Positions 42,960 to 51,093 of a stretch of DNA of 64,000 bases are shown one piece after another (the stretch's first letter is position 1; every line of letters starts with the position of its first letter). Source of the stretch: an uncultured Emticicia sp. (GTDB lineage: Bacteria; Bacteroidota; Bacteroidia; Cytophagales; Spirosomataceae); NCBI RefSeq assembly GCF_937903345.1, contig NZ_CALCZQ010000045.1, forward strand, positions 1 to 64,000, in the 5' to 3' direction. The translations under genes and the position numbers were made by a program. The notes under the pieces were generated by a model. That model ran no database searches. It was given only the letters and a program-made list of their open reading frames with translations, and was not told where the DNA came from.

Positions 42960-43922
42960 TTAGAAGCCAAACTTTGCACGATGCGAAGCTAAACTTTCGA
43001 GAGAAGGATAATATTTTGGATTTTCGGGAAGAAGAATTTGTTTGTTTGAAAATTCTTTAATTGAATAATTAGAGCTATTTTCTTTTAATCTATTGGAAAT
43101 CAATACTTTATAGTTATCATCAATTGAAATCATACCTCTATCAAAAGCTCTGTGTAAGTTTGGGCAAAGTGCAATTCCATTAGAAATTGTATCATTGTAA
43201 CTTTCACTAAATGGGACTATATGACAGGCATCAATCATTTGAATTCCATCAAATGTTACAAACATTTCTGAAATACAACAAGCATATCCATAAATACGTG
43301 GAACGACTCGTTTAAATTCTGCATTCCTTCCGACAGTTTCTTGTTGAAAAAGTTCAGGAGATAAAATCTTTTCTCTTTCAAAAATAATGTTTTTGTACTC
43401 TGACGGACTTTCTTCTAAGATTTCCTTTATTAAATCTGAATCATAATTGCCTGATTCATAAGGATTTATATTTTTTGTTTGGGGAAAGTACTTTTCTAAA
43501 AGTAAATCCTTTAATTCATTTCGGCTTTTTGGGTCACTAAAATAAACAGATAATTCATAATCAATTTCTGCATAATCGACAGTAGCTTTTATATTTTTTA
43601 TAATTTCCAAGTCAACCAAATTAATAGTAAACTCAAATCCTTCTTTTGGTATTAATTTCCAAAAACCACTTGAAGGCAGATGGCTAAATGGTAGTGCTAC
43701 TCTTGGGTCGTGGTCAGTTGTAACATACGCTTGCCAATTTGTCATAAAATCATTTATAACTTCATCAAAATATATTCTGTTTCCACCAATAGCTTTTTTT
43801 TCAAACAGTTTTATTATTGCCAAAAGTAAAATTGGCTTGTGAGGAGCATCTCCACGAGTTTTGTTCTTATTGACCCTTAAAGTTTCAAATTTATCTTTAT
43901 AATACGCTAAATTCTTCACCAT
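42960..43922 (-). CDS. HNH endonuclease with sulfur-binding-like N-terminal domain
   Basis: A 320-residue protein. The C-terminal half is an HNH nuclease: GYACCISEMF, then IDACHIVPFSESYNDTISNG and ALCPNLHRAFDRGMISID, with the paired histidines and asparagine of the beta-beta-alpha-metal site. The N-terminal half (GDAPHKPILLLAIIKLFEKK, then LPFSHLPSSGFWKLIPKEG) resembles the phosphorothioate-binding SBD of ScoMcrA-type type IV restriction enzymes (HKPxLLL and PxxHLxxxGFW patterns). It begins 26 bases inside the end of dndC. Its likely role is to cut DNA according to phosphorothioate status; whether it targets modified foreign DNA is inferred. Confidence 0.8.
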   Translation of the reverse strand: MVKNLAYYKDKFETLRVNKNKTRGDAPHKPILLLAIIKLFEKKAIGGNRIYFDEVINDFMTNWQAYVTTDHDPRVALPFSHLPSSGFWKLIPKEGFEFTINLVDLEIIKNIKATVDYAEIDYELSVYFSDPKSRNELKDLLLEKYFPQTKNINPYESGNYDSDLIKEILEESPSEYKNIIFEREKILSPELFQQETVGRNAEFKRVVPRIYGYACCISEMFVTFDGIQMIDACHIVPFSESYNDTISNGIALCPNLHRAFDRGMISIDDNYKVLISNRLKENSSNYSIKEFSNKQILLPENPKYYPSLESLASHRAKFGF

Positions 43923-45303
43923 ATAAACTTTTTAATTTTTGTCTATTCACAGCTTCTTCAACTAAATTTTCAATATCATTAGAAAGACCACGCTTTTTTA
44001 CAATCAATGTTTTTGTTCTTAAAACATTGGGCGATTTCTGAATAAATTCAAAATCTATTTCATCTTCAAAACATTCTTTAAGAAGCTGTATTTCTTGATT
44101 TTTCTTTTCTTCATAATTACTCATTTTGATTTGAATATCAAAAATTGCATTATAAATATCAGCTACTATATATTTTAGAATTCCGTCACGATACCAAATT
44201 ACCTGTATCGCAATGAGTTCTTGATGGCTAATCAATTGCATGGTTTCGCCTTGTGTTTCTTGTATTTCTTTTTGTGCTTCAAGCACCATTTTCAAGATTT
44301 TTGCTCGGTATTCGGGAGTATATGCCCCCCACGAACCATCTTCTCTTTCTTCGTCGTTATCGTCTTCGGTTTTAGATGCTTTCTTATCAACTTCACTTTT
44401 GGCAATTTTAAATCTTCGGTGGCGTCTTAAAATCTCTCGATTTTCACGGATATTTCTGCCATTTACAAGTTCATCACGCAAATCAAGCAAGGGATACATC
44501 CATTCTTCGCCATTACCAATCAAACCCTCCATTGATTTATCTCGCTTCACAACTGTACAAACCCAACAGCCAAAACGGCTATTGCCACAACTTGGCGTAC
44601 TTTCATCAATCACCAAAGGGCAATCGCCCGAATTGGCATTTTTATAAAGCGTAACCAATTCTTTATTTGTTCCTCCCCACGGTGGCGGCACTTGTTGCAA
44701 ATATTGCCAAACTTCCATTGTTTCAATATCTTTGATTGGGGCATAAACAAAGGCACTCGGCAAAATATGTTTTCGTAGTCGCTGACCTTTTACACCGTGT
44801 TTTTTTATCGACCTCGCACGGTTTTGGCTTTCTGCCGACCTTGTACCTAACAATATAATAACTTCGCCTTTTTCATCAATTTTGCTCTTGATAAATTTCG
44901 TAGTTGGATTTATTTTCAAGCGTTCGGTACACCATCTAAAAGTATTATTGGGTGCTGGGTAGCCTCTACCGAGCAAATTTACCCAAAATGTCTCTTCTAA
45001 TCGTGGCGTAGTTTGCCTTACAATAAAAGGCATTGATTGTTCGGCGGCGGCTTTTGTAATATTTGTTAGTGTCCGGTTAATAAAATCTACAATATGTGGG
45101 TTTTCGACCATAGTATCATTACAAATAATATAAACTTCACGGGTCAATAACTCTGCGGGTACTTTTTTAAGGGCATTCCAAACCAACTGCAATAACATCG
45201 TCGAATCTTTTCCTCCGCTAAACCCAATAATCCAAGGGCGTGGATTTTCATCGTACAAATACTGGTCAATAATTTCTTCTTCAATAAACGGGATAATCGA
45301 CAT
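43897..45303 (-). CDS. dndC: DNA phosphorothioation sulfurtransferase DndC
   Basis: A 468-residue PAPS-reductase-like enzyme that places sulfur in the DNA backbone. Seen: the ATP pyrophosphatase loop WIIGFSGGKDSTMLLQLVWN, FRWCTERLKINPTTKFI, and the iron-sulfur cysteines in CPLVIDESTPSCGNSRFGCW and VCTVVKRDKSM. The C-terminal 120 residues are a helical extension typical of DndC. Length and motifs are complete. The ATG at 45303 is used. It heads the minus-strand locus, and a TAnnTTTG box lies about 83 bp upstream. The required sulfur donor could be the cysteine desulfurase at 37-38 kb. Confidence 0.92.
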   Translation of the reverse strand: MSIIPFIEEEIIDQYLYDENPRPWIIGFSGGKDSTMLLQLVWNALKKVPAELLTREVYIICNDTMVENPHIVDFINRTLTNITKAAAEQSMPFIVRQTTPRLEETFWVNLLGRGYPAPNNTFRWCTERLKINPTTKFIKSKIDEKGEVIILLGTRSAESQNRARSIKKHGVKGQRLRKHILPSAFVYAPIKDIETMEVWQYLQQVPPPWGGTNKELVTLYKNANSGDCPLVIDESTPSCGNSRFGCWVCTVVKRDKSMEGLIGNGEEWMYPLLDLRDELVNGRNIRENREILRRHRRFKIAKSEVDKKASKTEDDNDEEREDGSWGAYTPEYRAKILKMVLEAQKEIQETQGETMQLISHQELIAIQVIWYRDGILKYIVADIYNAIFDIQIKMSNYEEKKNQEIQLLKECFEDEIDFEFIQKSPNVLRTKTLIVKKRGLSNDIENLVEEAVNRQKLKSLYGEEFSVL

Positions 45304-45385
45304 CAATTTAGGGTTTTGGTCTTAAATAAAGCTATGAGCAGGAGGCCATAGGCAGGCAAAAATTCATAGATTTAGTCACAATATA

Positions 45386-45393
45386 CAAATTTA
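45386..45393 (-). promoter_or_regulatory. Candidate -7 box of the Dnd locus
   Basis: Minus-strand TAAATTTG matches TAnnTTTG and would give a leader of about 75 nt before dndC. The -33 element is not clear. Confidence 0.35.
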
Positions 45394-45465
45394 AATAATA
45401 ATTCTTTAACACTAAAACCGGTAAAATTTTTTTACAATCAGAATTCTTTTTCAAATAAAACTAAA

Positions 45466-45505
45466 AAAGCCTCGATGATATAAAATTTTATATCAACAAG
45501 GCTTT
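45466..45505 (-). terminator. Terminator after the glycosyltransferase gene
   Basis: A long hairpin: 7-bp outer stem (45466-45472 with 45499-45505) and a 10-bp inner stem of TGATATAAAA with its complement, followed on the minus strand by six T. It insulates the Dnd locus from the upstream genes. Confidence 0.75.
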
Positions 45506-45535
45506 AAATATATTGGTGATAAAACTTTTTATCTG

Positions 45536-46249
45536 TCAGATACCATATTTTAAAATACAATACAAGGCTCTAAAGCCATCTTTCCAATTGATTTTCTTTC
45601 CTTCCTCATAAGTTCGTCCATAATACGAAATACCCACTTCATAAATCCTAATTCCTTTAATTTTGGCAATTTTGGCAGTTACTTCAGGTTCAAATCCAAA
45701 CCTACATTCCTTAAGATTTAAGCCTTGAACCATCTTTGAATTAAACAATTTATAGCATGTTTCCATATCAGTCAGATTCAGGTTATTAAACATATTTGAT
45801 AGAAATGTAAGCAGTTTATTACCGATTGTATGCCAAAAAAATAAAATACGATGAGCATTTCCACCCATAAATCTTGACCCAAATACAACATCGGCATGAC
45901 CATCAATTACAGGCTTTAATAAAACATTAAACTCTTCCGGATCATATTCAAGGTCAGCATCTTGTACTATCAAATAATCTCCTTTTGCTTCTTTAATACC
46001 TGTATGCAATGCCGCTCCTTTTCCTTTGTTTACCTCATGTTTTAGATAAACAATATTAATCGATGAGGTAGTTTTAAATCTTAGTATTTCACCTTCGGTA
46101 TCATCTGTAGAACAATCATTTACGACAATAATTTCTTTTTCTATGCCGTTTAATAATTGAACATTAGCCACTTTCTCTAAAACAATTTGAATAGTTTTTG
46201 CCTCATTAAAGGCAGGAATTATTACTGATAATTTATTTAAAACAGACAT
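45536..46249 (-). CDS. Glycosyltransferase family 2 (polyprenyl-phosphate type)
   Basis: A 237-residue GT-A enzyme: LSVIIPAFNEAKTIQIVLEK, EIIVVNDCSTDDTEG, KGKGAALHTGIKEAKGDYLI and the metal site QDADLEYDPEEFNVLL. It resembles dolichol-phosphate mannosyltransferase-like enzymes without membrane anchors, which load a sugar on a lipid carrier. The membrane protein 24 bp upstream on the same strand looks like a GT-C transferase that could use such a lipid-linked sugar, so the two probably work together on surface glycans or glycoproteins. Confidence 0.88.
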   Translation of the reverse strand: MSVLNKLSVIIPAFNEAKTIQIVLEKVANVQLLNGIEKEIIVVNDCSTDDTEGEILRFKTTSSINIVYLKHEVNKGKGAALHTGIKEAKGDYLIVQDADLEYDPEEFNVLLKPVIDGHADVVFGSRFMGGNAHRILFFWHTIGNKLLTFLSNMFNNLNLTDMETCYKLFNSKMVQGLNLKECRFGFEPEVTAKIAKIKGIRIYEVGISYYGRTYEEGKKINWKDGFRALYCILKYGI

Positions 46250-46273
46250 TGATTTGGCTTAAGTAGTGCTTAT

Positions 46274-48142
46274 TTACGGTGCAAAAATATACAAATTTTC
46301 CGCATTGACTGTCATTTTTTTATAATTCTTATCAACTTTTAATATATTGGGCGGAGTAAAAGTAAAAAACAAAACAGCGTCATAATTATCTACTGAGTAA
46401 TCTAAGACTTTAGTTTTATTATTCATTTGTACAGGATAAAACATAGCCTGCTTCCGCAATTCGTACATTATTGGGTATAAAATATCATTGCCATACTTTT
46501 CTTCTGACTTTACTCCAATTTTTTTAAAACCTTTTTCTTTTAAATACCCAATTAAAGCTTGCATATCCTGACCTTTTTTTTCTTCCATGTGGTAAAATTG
46601 TGCAATTCTAGGCTGTGTAAAATATGTATTGGTAGTAAGTGGTGGAAGTTTAATGATAGGACGATTATAACAAAATAATGCAAAGAAAACACCCGAAAAA
46701 CCAAAAAGGCCAATGATTATTTTCGAAAATCTCAATTCGTTAATAAAAAAAGCACTTGGCACGCACAACAATAAAAAGACTGGAATGTGAAGTCTTGAGT
46801 GCCAAATCTGCCATTTTATTTGAAAACAAAATAGAAAAAAAGCAAATATTCCAAAAGAAGTAATGGCTTTTAGCCTTGAATTTTTAGTTTTATAAACAAA
46901 AAACATAGCAGGTATTATCAACATAAAATGCAAAAAATTTCCTGCATTGTCTTCGGTCATACCCAACATTGGCAAATCGAAAGGAGTAAATGAGGTTTTT
47001 GGATCGTTAACACTTAAATGCAAAATATTATTATGCAGAAAATAAATAAAATTCTCTGTTATTACATGGAGACCTGGCACCGAAAAGTGTAAACTAATGT
47101 TTCGTAATAATACCGATAAAAAACACGTTAGCGAATGTGATTGATTATTATAGACGTAAAACAATTCTTTAGAAACCCCCAAAGGAGAATCAATAAGCAT
47201 GAAATTTCGATAATAAAATGTTCCACAAATAACCAGAAAAGGAGCAAGTAATAAAATTAAAAAGCCCAATTGTGTCAAAAACTTAGTTTCGTTTCTATAA
47301 ATCTTAATGAGCTTCATTATTCCCCAATACATACATATTGGAAAAAGAAAAACATAGGCTGTTCCTTTAGTCAGAATTGCTTCACCAATCGAAAATCCAC
47401 TAAAAATGACAGAAGATGTTTGATTTTCTTTTAAGTTTTTCAGCAAAAAGTATGCGGCCATCACAATGAAGAATGACACTGTAACATCATTCTGACTGGA
47501 AGATGATTGCAAGATTAGTATTGGGATGGTTGCAGCAATGAAAAAACTTAAATACTGCACTTTTTTATTACCACCTGCGAATTCAGCAAGTAAACTTACG
47601 CCAAGGCAAGCCCCAAGTGCAAATATCCATTGAATTATAAAAGTAAAAGTATCGGAATCCTGCAATACTCTCAACTGTAAAATCATATATTCCGCCAATG
47701 GAGGCTGGTATAACATGCGATCGGTTTGAGTAGCAAAATAATTGACATTTTTGTGCTGAATCCAAAACTCGATTCGTGTTAAGTGATAAACTGTCGAGTC
47801 GATTGTATTTGGAGCATATAAAATACCTGAAAGAAAAGTTAAAATGAAAATCCCTCCAACAAACCAAATTAATTTATTTTTTTTTAATTCCGTAAATTCT
47901 AATTTAGACAATCTGCTTCGATTGATATAATTAAAAATAAAAAGAAGAAAAGTCGAGAAACCCCAAAAAATCAAACATGATTGAAAGTCAATTTCATCAA
48001 AAAATCCTAAAGATTCAACATAAATCCAACTGAGTAAAGCAAAGAATTGTAGAGACAAACAAAAACATAAACGCCATGAAAAATTAGAAATAACCTTAAT
48101 TAAAAGAATTGAATTGATAATAAATAGGAGCAATAGCCACAT
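46274..48142 (-). CDS. Large multi-spanning membrane protein, GT-C (GT39-like) type
   Basis: A 622-residue protein with about 12 hydrophobic helices. The first luminal loop contains DSTVYHLTRIEFWIQHKNVN and the pattern PPLAEYMILQLRVL, which resembles the acidic catalytic loop of ArnT/PMT-type GT-C transferases. The C-terminal 100 residues are soluble (IAQFYHMEEKKGQDMQALIG). It is expected to transfer a sugar from a polyprenyl carrier on the outer side of the inner membrane. It is followed by the GT2 gene. Donor and acceptor are unknown. Confidence 0.75.
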   Translation of the reverse strand: MWLLLLFIINSILLIKVISNFSWRLCFCLSLQFFALLSWIYVESLGFFDEIDFQSCLIFWGFSTFLLFIFNYINRSRLSKLEFTELKKNKLIWFVGGIFILTFLSGILYAPNTIDSTVYHLTRIEFWIQHKNVNYFATQTDRMLYQPPLAEYMILQLRVLQDSDTFTFIIQWIFALGACLGVSLLAEFAGGNKKVQYLSFFIAATIPILILQSSSSQNDVTVSFFIVMAAYFLLKNLKENQTSSVIFSGFSIGEAILTKGTAYVFLFPICMYWGIMKLIKIYRNETKFLTQLGFLILLLAPFLVICGTFYYRNFMLIDSPLGVSKELFYVYNNQSHSLTCFLSVLLRNISLHFSVPGLHVITENFIYFLHNNILHLSVNDPKTSFTPFDLPMLGMTEDNAGNFLHFMLIIPAMFFVYKTKNSRLKAITSFGIFAFFLFCFQIKWQIWHSRLHIPVFLLLCVPSAFFINELRFSKIIIGLFGFSGVFFALFCYNRPIIKLPPLTTNTYFTQPRIAQFYHMEEKKGQDMQALIGYLKEKGFKKIGVKSEEKYGNDILYPIMYELRKQAMFYPVQMNNKTKVLDYSVDNYDAVLFFTFTPPNILKVDKNYKKMTVNAENLYIFAP

Positions 48143-48180
48143 ACTTGATATTATTTTAATAAATATTGGGCAAAAAAAGG

Positions 48181-48188
48181 CAAAATTA
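48181..48188 (-). promoter_or_regulatory. Candidate -7 box for the GT-C/GT2 pair
   Basis: Minus-strand TAATTTTG matches TAnnTTTG, about 38 bp from the ATG at 48142. No -33 TTG at the standard distance. Confidence 0.35.
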
Positions 48189-48241
48189 AACTTATTACAA
48201 ACTTTCTTATTAGTTTTTTAAGGACATCCAAAACTTTGTTA

Positions 48242-48249
48242 TAATTTTG
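48242..48249 (+). promoter_or_regulatory. Candidate -7 box of the pyruvate dehydrogenase E2 gene
   Basis: TAATTTTG matches TAnnTTTG and gives a leader of about 41 nt before the ATG at 48297. The -33 position is AT-rich but lacks TTG. Confidence 0.4.
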
Positions 48250-48296
48250 AGGGTTGAAAAATGATACTATCCAAAATCTAAGCAAATTTTTAAAAA

Positions 48297-49910
48297 ATGG
48301 CAGAAGTAATCAGAATGCCCAAGATGAGCGACACCATGACAGAGGGTGTAATTGCGGCATGGAACAAGAAAGTTGGTGATGTAGTAAAATCAGGTGATAT
48401 TTTAGCTGAGATCGAGACAGACAAGGCTACCATGGATATGGAGTCTTATTATGACGGAACGCTACTTTATATAGGAGTTGAAAAAGGTCAGGCAGTGCCT
48501 GTTGATGCTATTATGGCAGTAATCGGTAAACCTGGCGAAGATTATCAAAGTTTATTAAACGGCAGTAGTCCAGCAATAACATCTGTTGGTGAGCCAGTCG
48601 CAGTTATAGAAAATGCCCCAGTTGCCGTTGCTCCTGCAATTGATACTTCAAATATTAAAGCTAAAGTGGTAACAATGCCACTTTTGAGCGATACCATGAC
48701 AGAAGGTGTGATTCACACTTGGTTGAAAAAAGTTGGCGATAAAGTAAAATCTGGAGATATTTTGGCTGAAATCGAAACCGATAAAGCTACAATGGAACTA
48801 GAGGCTTACGAAGATGGAACATTATTATACATTGGTGTAGAAGCAGGAAAGGCGGCAAAAATAAATGCTGTTATTGCGGTCATTGGCGAAGAAGGAGCAA
48901 ACTACCAAGCCTTAATTAGTACAACAAGCCAAGTCGCTGCACCAGTTCCAGAGGCAACAGAAATGCCCAAATCGGTATCCACTAAACCATTGGTAGCACC
49001 TCTGGCGGATTCTCCTGTCCAATTGTCAAATAGCAATGGGCGTATTCTTGCTTCCCCACTTGCCAAAAAAATGGCTGAGGAAAAAGGAATCAAATTATTT
49101 GAGGTGAGCGGCTCAGGGGAAGGCGGTAGAATTGTAAAATCAGACGTCGATAATTTTACACCAAAAACAATTGAAACAAAAGCAGCAACTTCTTCCACAC
49201 AAGTTGCTGTAGCGTCTGGTGTAGAAAGTTTTGAAGAAATACCTTTAACGCAAATGCGTAAAGCAATTGCAAGAAGTTTAGCCGAATCACAATCAACGGC
49301 AGTAGATTTCCAATTAACAATGGAAATCTGTATGGATAAAGCCATTCAGGCACGTGAAGTGATGAATCAAGTATCTCCAGTAAAGATTTCATTCAACGAT
49401 ATGGTATTGAAAGCTTGCGGCGTTTCTTTGAAAAAACATCCAAATGTCAATTCATCTTGGAGAGAAGACCACATCAGACGAAATGCCCACGTGCACATTG
49501 GCATGGCAGTGGCAATTGCAGAAGGTTTGGTTGTGCCTGTAATCAAATTTGCTGATTCTCTTCCACTTTCGGTTTTAGCGGCCACAACTAAAGATTTGGG
49601 TGCTAAAGCTAAAAATGGCAAACTTCAACCAAAAGAGTGGGAAGGAAATACATTTACAGTAAGTAATTTAGGTATGTTTGGTATTGAATCATTCACTTCA
49701 ATTATCAATAATCCTAAAAACGAATCTTGTATTCTTTCAGTTGGTGGTATTAAAGAAATAGTCGCAGTTAGAAACGGACAATTCTATGCTACTAGTATGA
49801 TGAAAGTTACCCTTACTTGCGACCATCGAGTAGTTGATGGTGCAACTGGTGCAGCCTTTTTAGTAACATTGAAAGAACTACTCGAAGAACCTTATAAATT
49901 ATTGGTTTAA
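48297..49910 (+). CDS. pdhC: Dihydrolipoamide acetyltransferase (pyruvate dehydrogenase E2)
   Basis: A 537-residue complex core enzyme. Two lipoyl domains occur in tandem, with lipoyl lysines K43 and K163, each in the motif ETDKATM. A peripheral E1/E3-binding domain follows at about 247-285 (ILASPLAKKMAEEKGIKLFE), then the catalytic domain with H510 and D514 in CDHRVVDGATGA. Flexible Ala/Pro/Val linkers join the parts. It makes acetyl-CoA from the acetyl group delivered by E1. The E1 and E3 genes are not next to it. The family also includes other 2-oxoacid complexes, but the double lipoyl layout fits pyruvate. Confidence 0.92.
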   Translation: MAEVIRMPKMSDTMTEGVIAAWNKKVGDVVKSGDILAEIETDKATMDMESYYDGTLLYIGVEKGQAVPVDAIMAVIGKPGEDYQSLLNGSSPAITSVGEPVAVIENAPVAVAPAIDTSNIKAKVVTMPLLSDTMTEGVIHTWLKKVGDKVKSGDILAEIETDKATMELEAYEDGTLLYIGVEAGKAAKINAVIAVIGEEGANYQALISTTSQVAAPVPEATEMPKSVSTKPLVAPLADSPVQLSNSNGRILASPLAKKMAEEKGIKLFEVSGSGEGGRIVKSDVDNFTPKTIETKAATSSTQVAVASGVESFEEIPLTQMRKAIARSLAESQSTAVDFQLTMEICMDKAIQAREVMNQVSPVKISFNDMVLKACGVSLKKHPNVNSSWREDHIRRNAHVHIGMAVAIAEGLVVPVIKFADSLPLSVLAATTKDLGAKAKNGKLQPKEWEGNTFTVSNLGMFGIESFTSIINNPKNESCILSVGGIKEIVAVRNGQFYATSMMKVTLTCDHRVVDGATGAAFLVTLKELLEEPYKLLV

Positions 49911-49937
49911 TCAATCTCAAAGAGATATAAAATATAC

Positions 49938-50448
49938 ATGAAAAAGAAAAATCCTCCGTATAGCTAGCTAAAAATCTATCTATGGGGGATTTTTCTTTTC
50001 TCGTGTTTTATAGTATCTGCTCAAACCAAAGAAACACCTAAACAACAAATTATAAGTTTTTATAAATTGCATAGCAAAACCAAAGCTATTCATTTTAAAA
50101 GTGATTGTTACGAAGCAGATGGTGTTGATATTTCAAAAATTGAGATTAAATGTATTCAAGAATACATCAAATCAATTGAAACAACTGGCTTATTTTCATG
50201 TATTTACATCAAGGCTTGATAGGAAGTTTCCTTCAAAAACAAACTTACATAAAAAAATGTAATTTTGCAGGAATTTACCATGATAGAAACACGTTATCGT
50301 AACGCATACTCTCAATGAATTGCTATTTTATTTAGACAATAGTTCAACAACTGCAATTAGTGGAATTAAGGCAAAAGTGATAGTCAATCTCACGAAACCT
50401 TATAAGATTAATTATATTTATTCTTTAGATCTAGAGAATAATATTTAG
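49938..50448 (+). pseudogene. Decayed gene for a small secreted protein, family unknown
   Basis: The 470-bp gap between the E2 gene and hslV holds a dead gene. From the ATG at 49938 the frame reads a signal-like LKIYLWGIFLFSCFIVSAQ after a TAG at codon 10 (49965), then QIISFYKLHSKTKAIHFKSD and KIEIKCIQEYIKSIETTGLF until a TGA at 50217. A further stretch in another frame (LLFYLDNSSTTAISGIKAKV ... LDLENNI) ends with TAG at 50446. So at least one nonsense change and a frameshift are present. I do not recognise the family. Confidence 0.65.
49944..49997 (+). terminator. Long hairpin downstream of the E2 gene
   Basis: A stem of about 17 bp with a few G-U pairs (49944-49960 with 49981-49997), rich in T on the 3' side, 34 bases after the E2 stop. 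It overlaps the start of the decayed gene, so it may be a terminator or a by-product of the decay. Confidence 0.55.
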
Positions 50449-50479
50449 AAATTAGTAAAAAAAGAATCGAAATAATTTA

Positions 50480-51016
50480 ATGCAAAAAATACACGCAACC
50501 ACAGTTTTGGGAGTAATTCACAATGGAAAAGTAGCTCTTGGGGCTGATGGTCAAGCAACAATGGGAAACACCATTGCTAAAAGTAATGTTCGGAAAGTAA
50601 GAAAACTATACGGTGGCAAAATACTCGCGGGATTTGCTGGTTCAACTGCAGACGCTTTTACATTAATCGAACGTTTTGAAGAGAAACTCAATGCTTTTGG
50701 AGGCAACATGAAGCGTGCGGCTATCGAATTGGCAAAAGATTGGCGTACTGACCGTTTTCTAAGAAAATTAGAAGCTATGCTTATTGTTGCAAATGAAGCC
50801 GAAATGTTGATTATATCAGGTACAGGTGATGTACTTGAACCAGACAATCAAATAGCCTCGATTGGCTCTGGAAGTATGTATGCACAATCTGCAGCAATAG
50901 CCCTAAAACGGCATGCTGAGGGCATGACTGCTGAACAAATGGTACAAGAAAGTTTAAATATTGCAGCAGATATTTGTATTTATACCAATCATAATATTAT
51001 AATCGAAACACTTTAG
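50480..51016 (+). CDS. hslV: HslV protease subunit
   Basis: A 178-residue peptidase of the HslUV ATP-dependent protease. A six-residue propeptide (MQKIHA) is followed by the catalytic threonine T7 in TTVLGVIHNGKVALGADGQA; the conserved lysine (NVRKVRKLYGGKILAGFAGS) and GSGSMYAQSAAIAL are present. It forms a double hexamer that works with HslU, which is not next to it. The short propeptide resembles ClpQ/CodW-type and other Bacteroidota HslV. Confidence 0.95.
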   Translation: MQKIHATTVLGVIHNGKVALGADGQATMGNTIAKSNVRKVRKLYGGKILAGFAGSTADAFTLIERFEEKLNAFGGNMKRAAIELAKDWRTDRFLRKLEAMLIVANEAEMLIISGTGDVLEPDNQIASIGSGSMYAQSAAIALKRHAEGMTAEQMVQESLNIAADICIYTNHNIIIETL

Positions 51017-51093
51017 AAAGACTTTGAATGAGTTAAAGACTTTGTTTTCCGATAAACTCAAAAGTCGCGATGATCAAGGTTTTAAAAAACTCA

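Noticed and set aside
44240..44647. Open frame of 135 codons on the plus strand
   Set aside because: It lies entirely opposite dndC, whose motifs are complete; the composition (Ser, Leu, Cys rich) is that of an antisense shadow.
38910..45303. Canonical DndABCDE with DndFGH restriction system
   Set aside because: No DndF, DndG or DndH sequence is seen, dndD is truncated, and the gene order differs.
48902..49345. Open frame of 147 codons on the minus strand
   Set aside because: It is opposite the linker and binding domain of the E2 gene and has no recognisable features.
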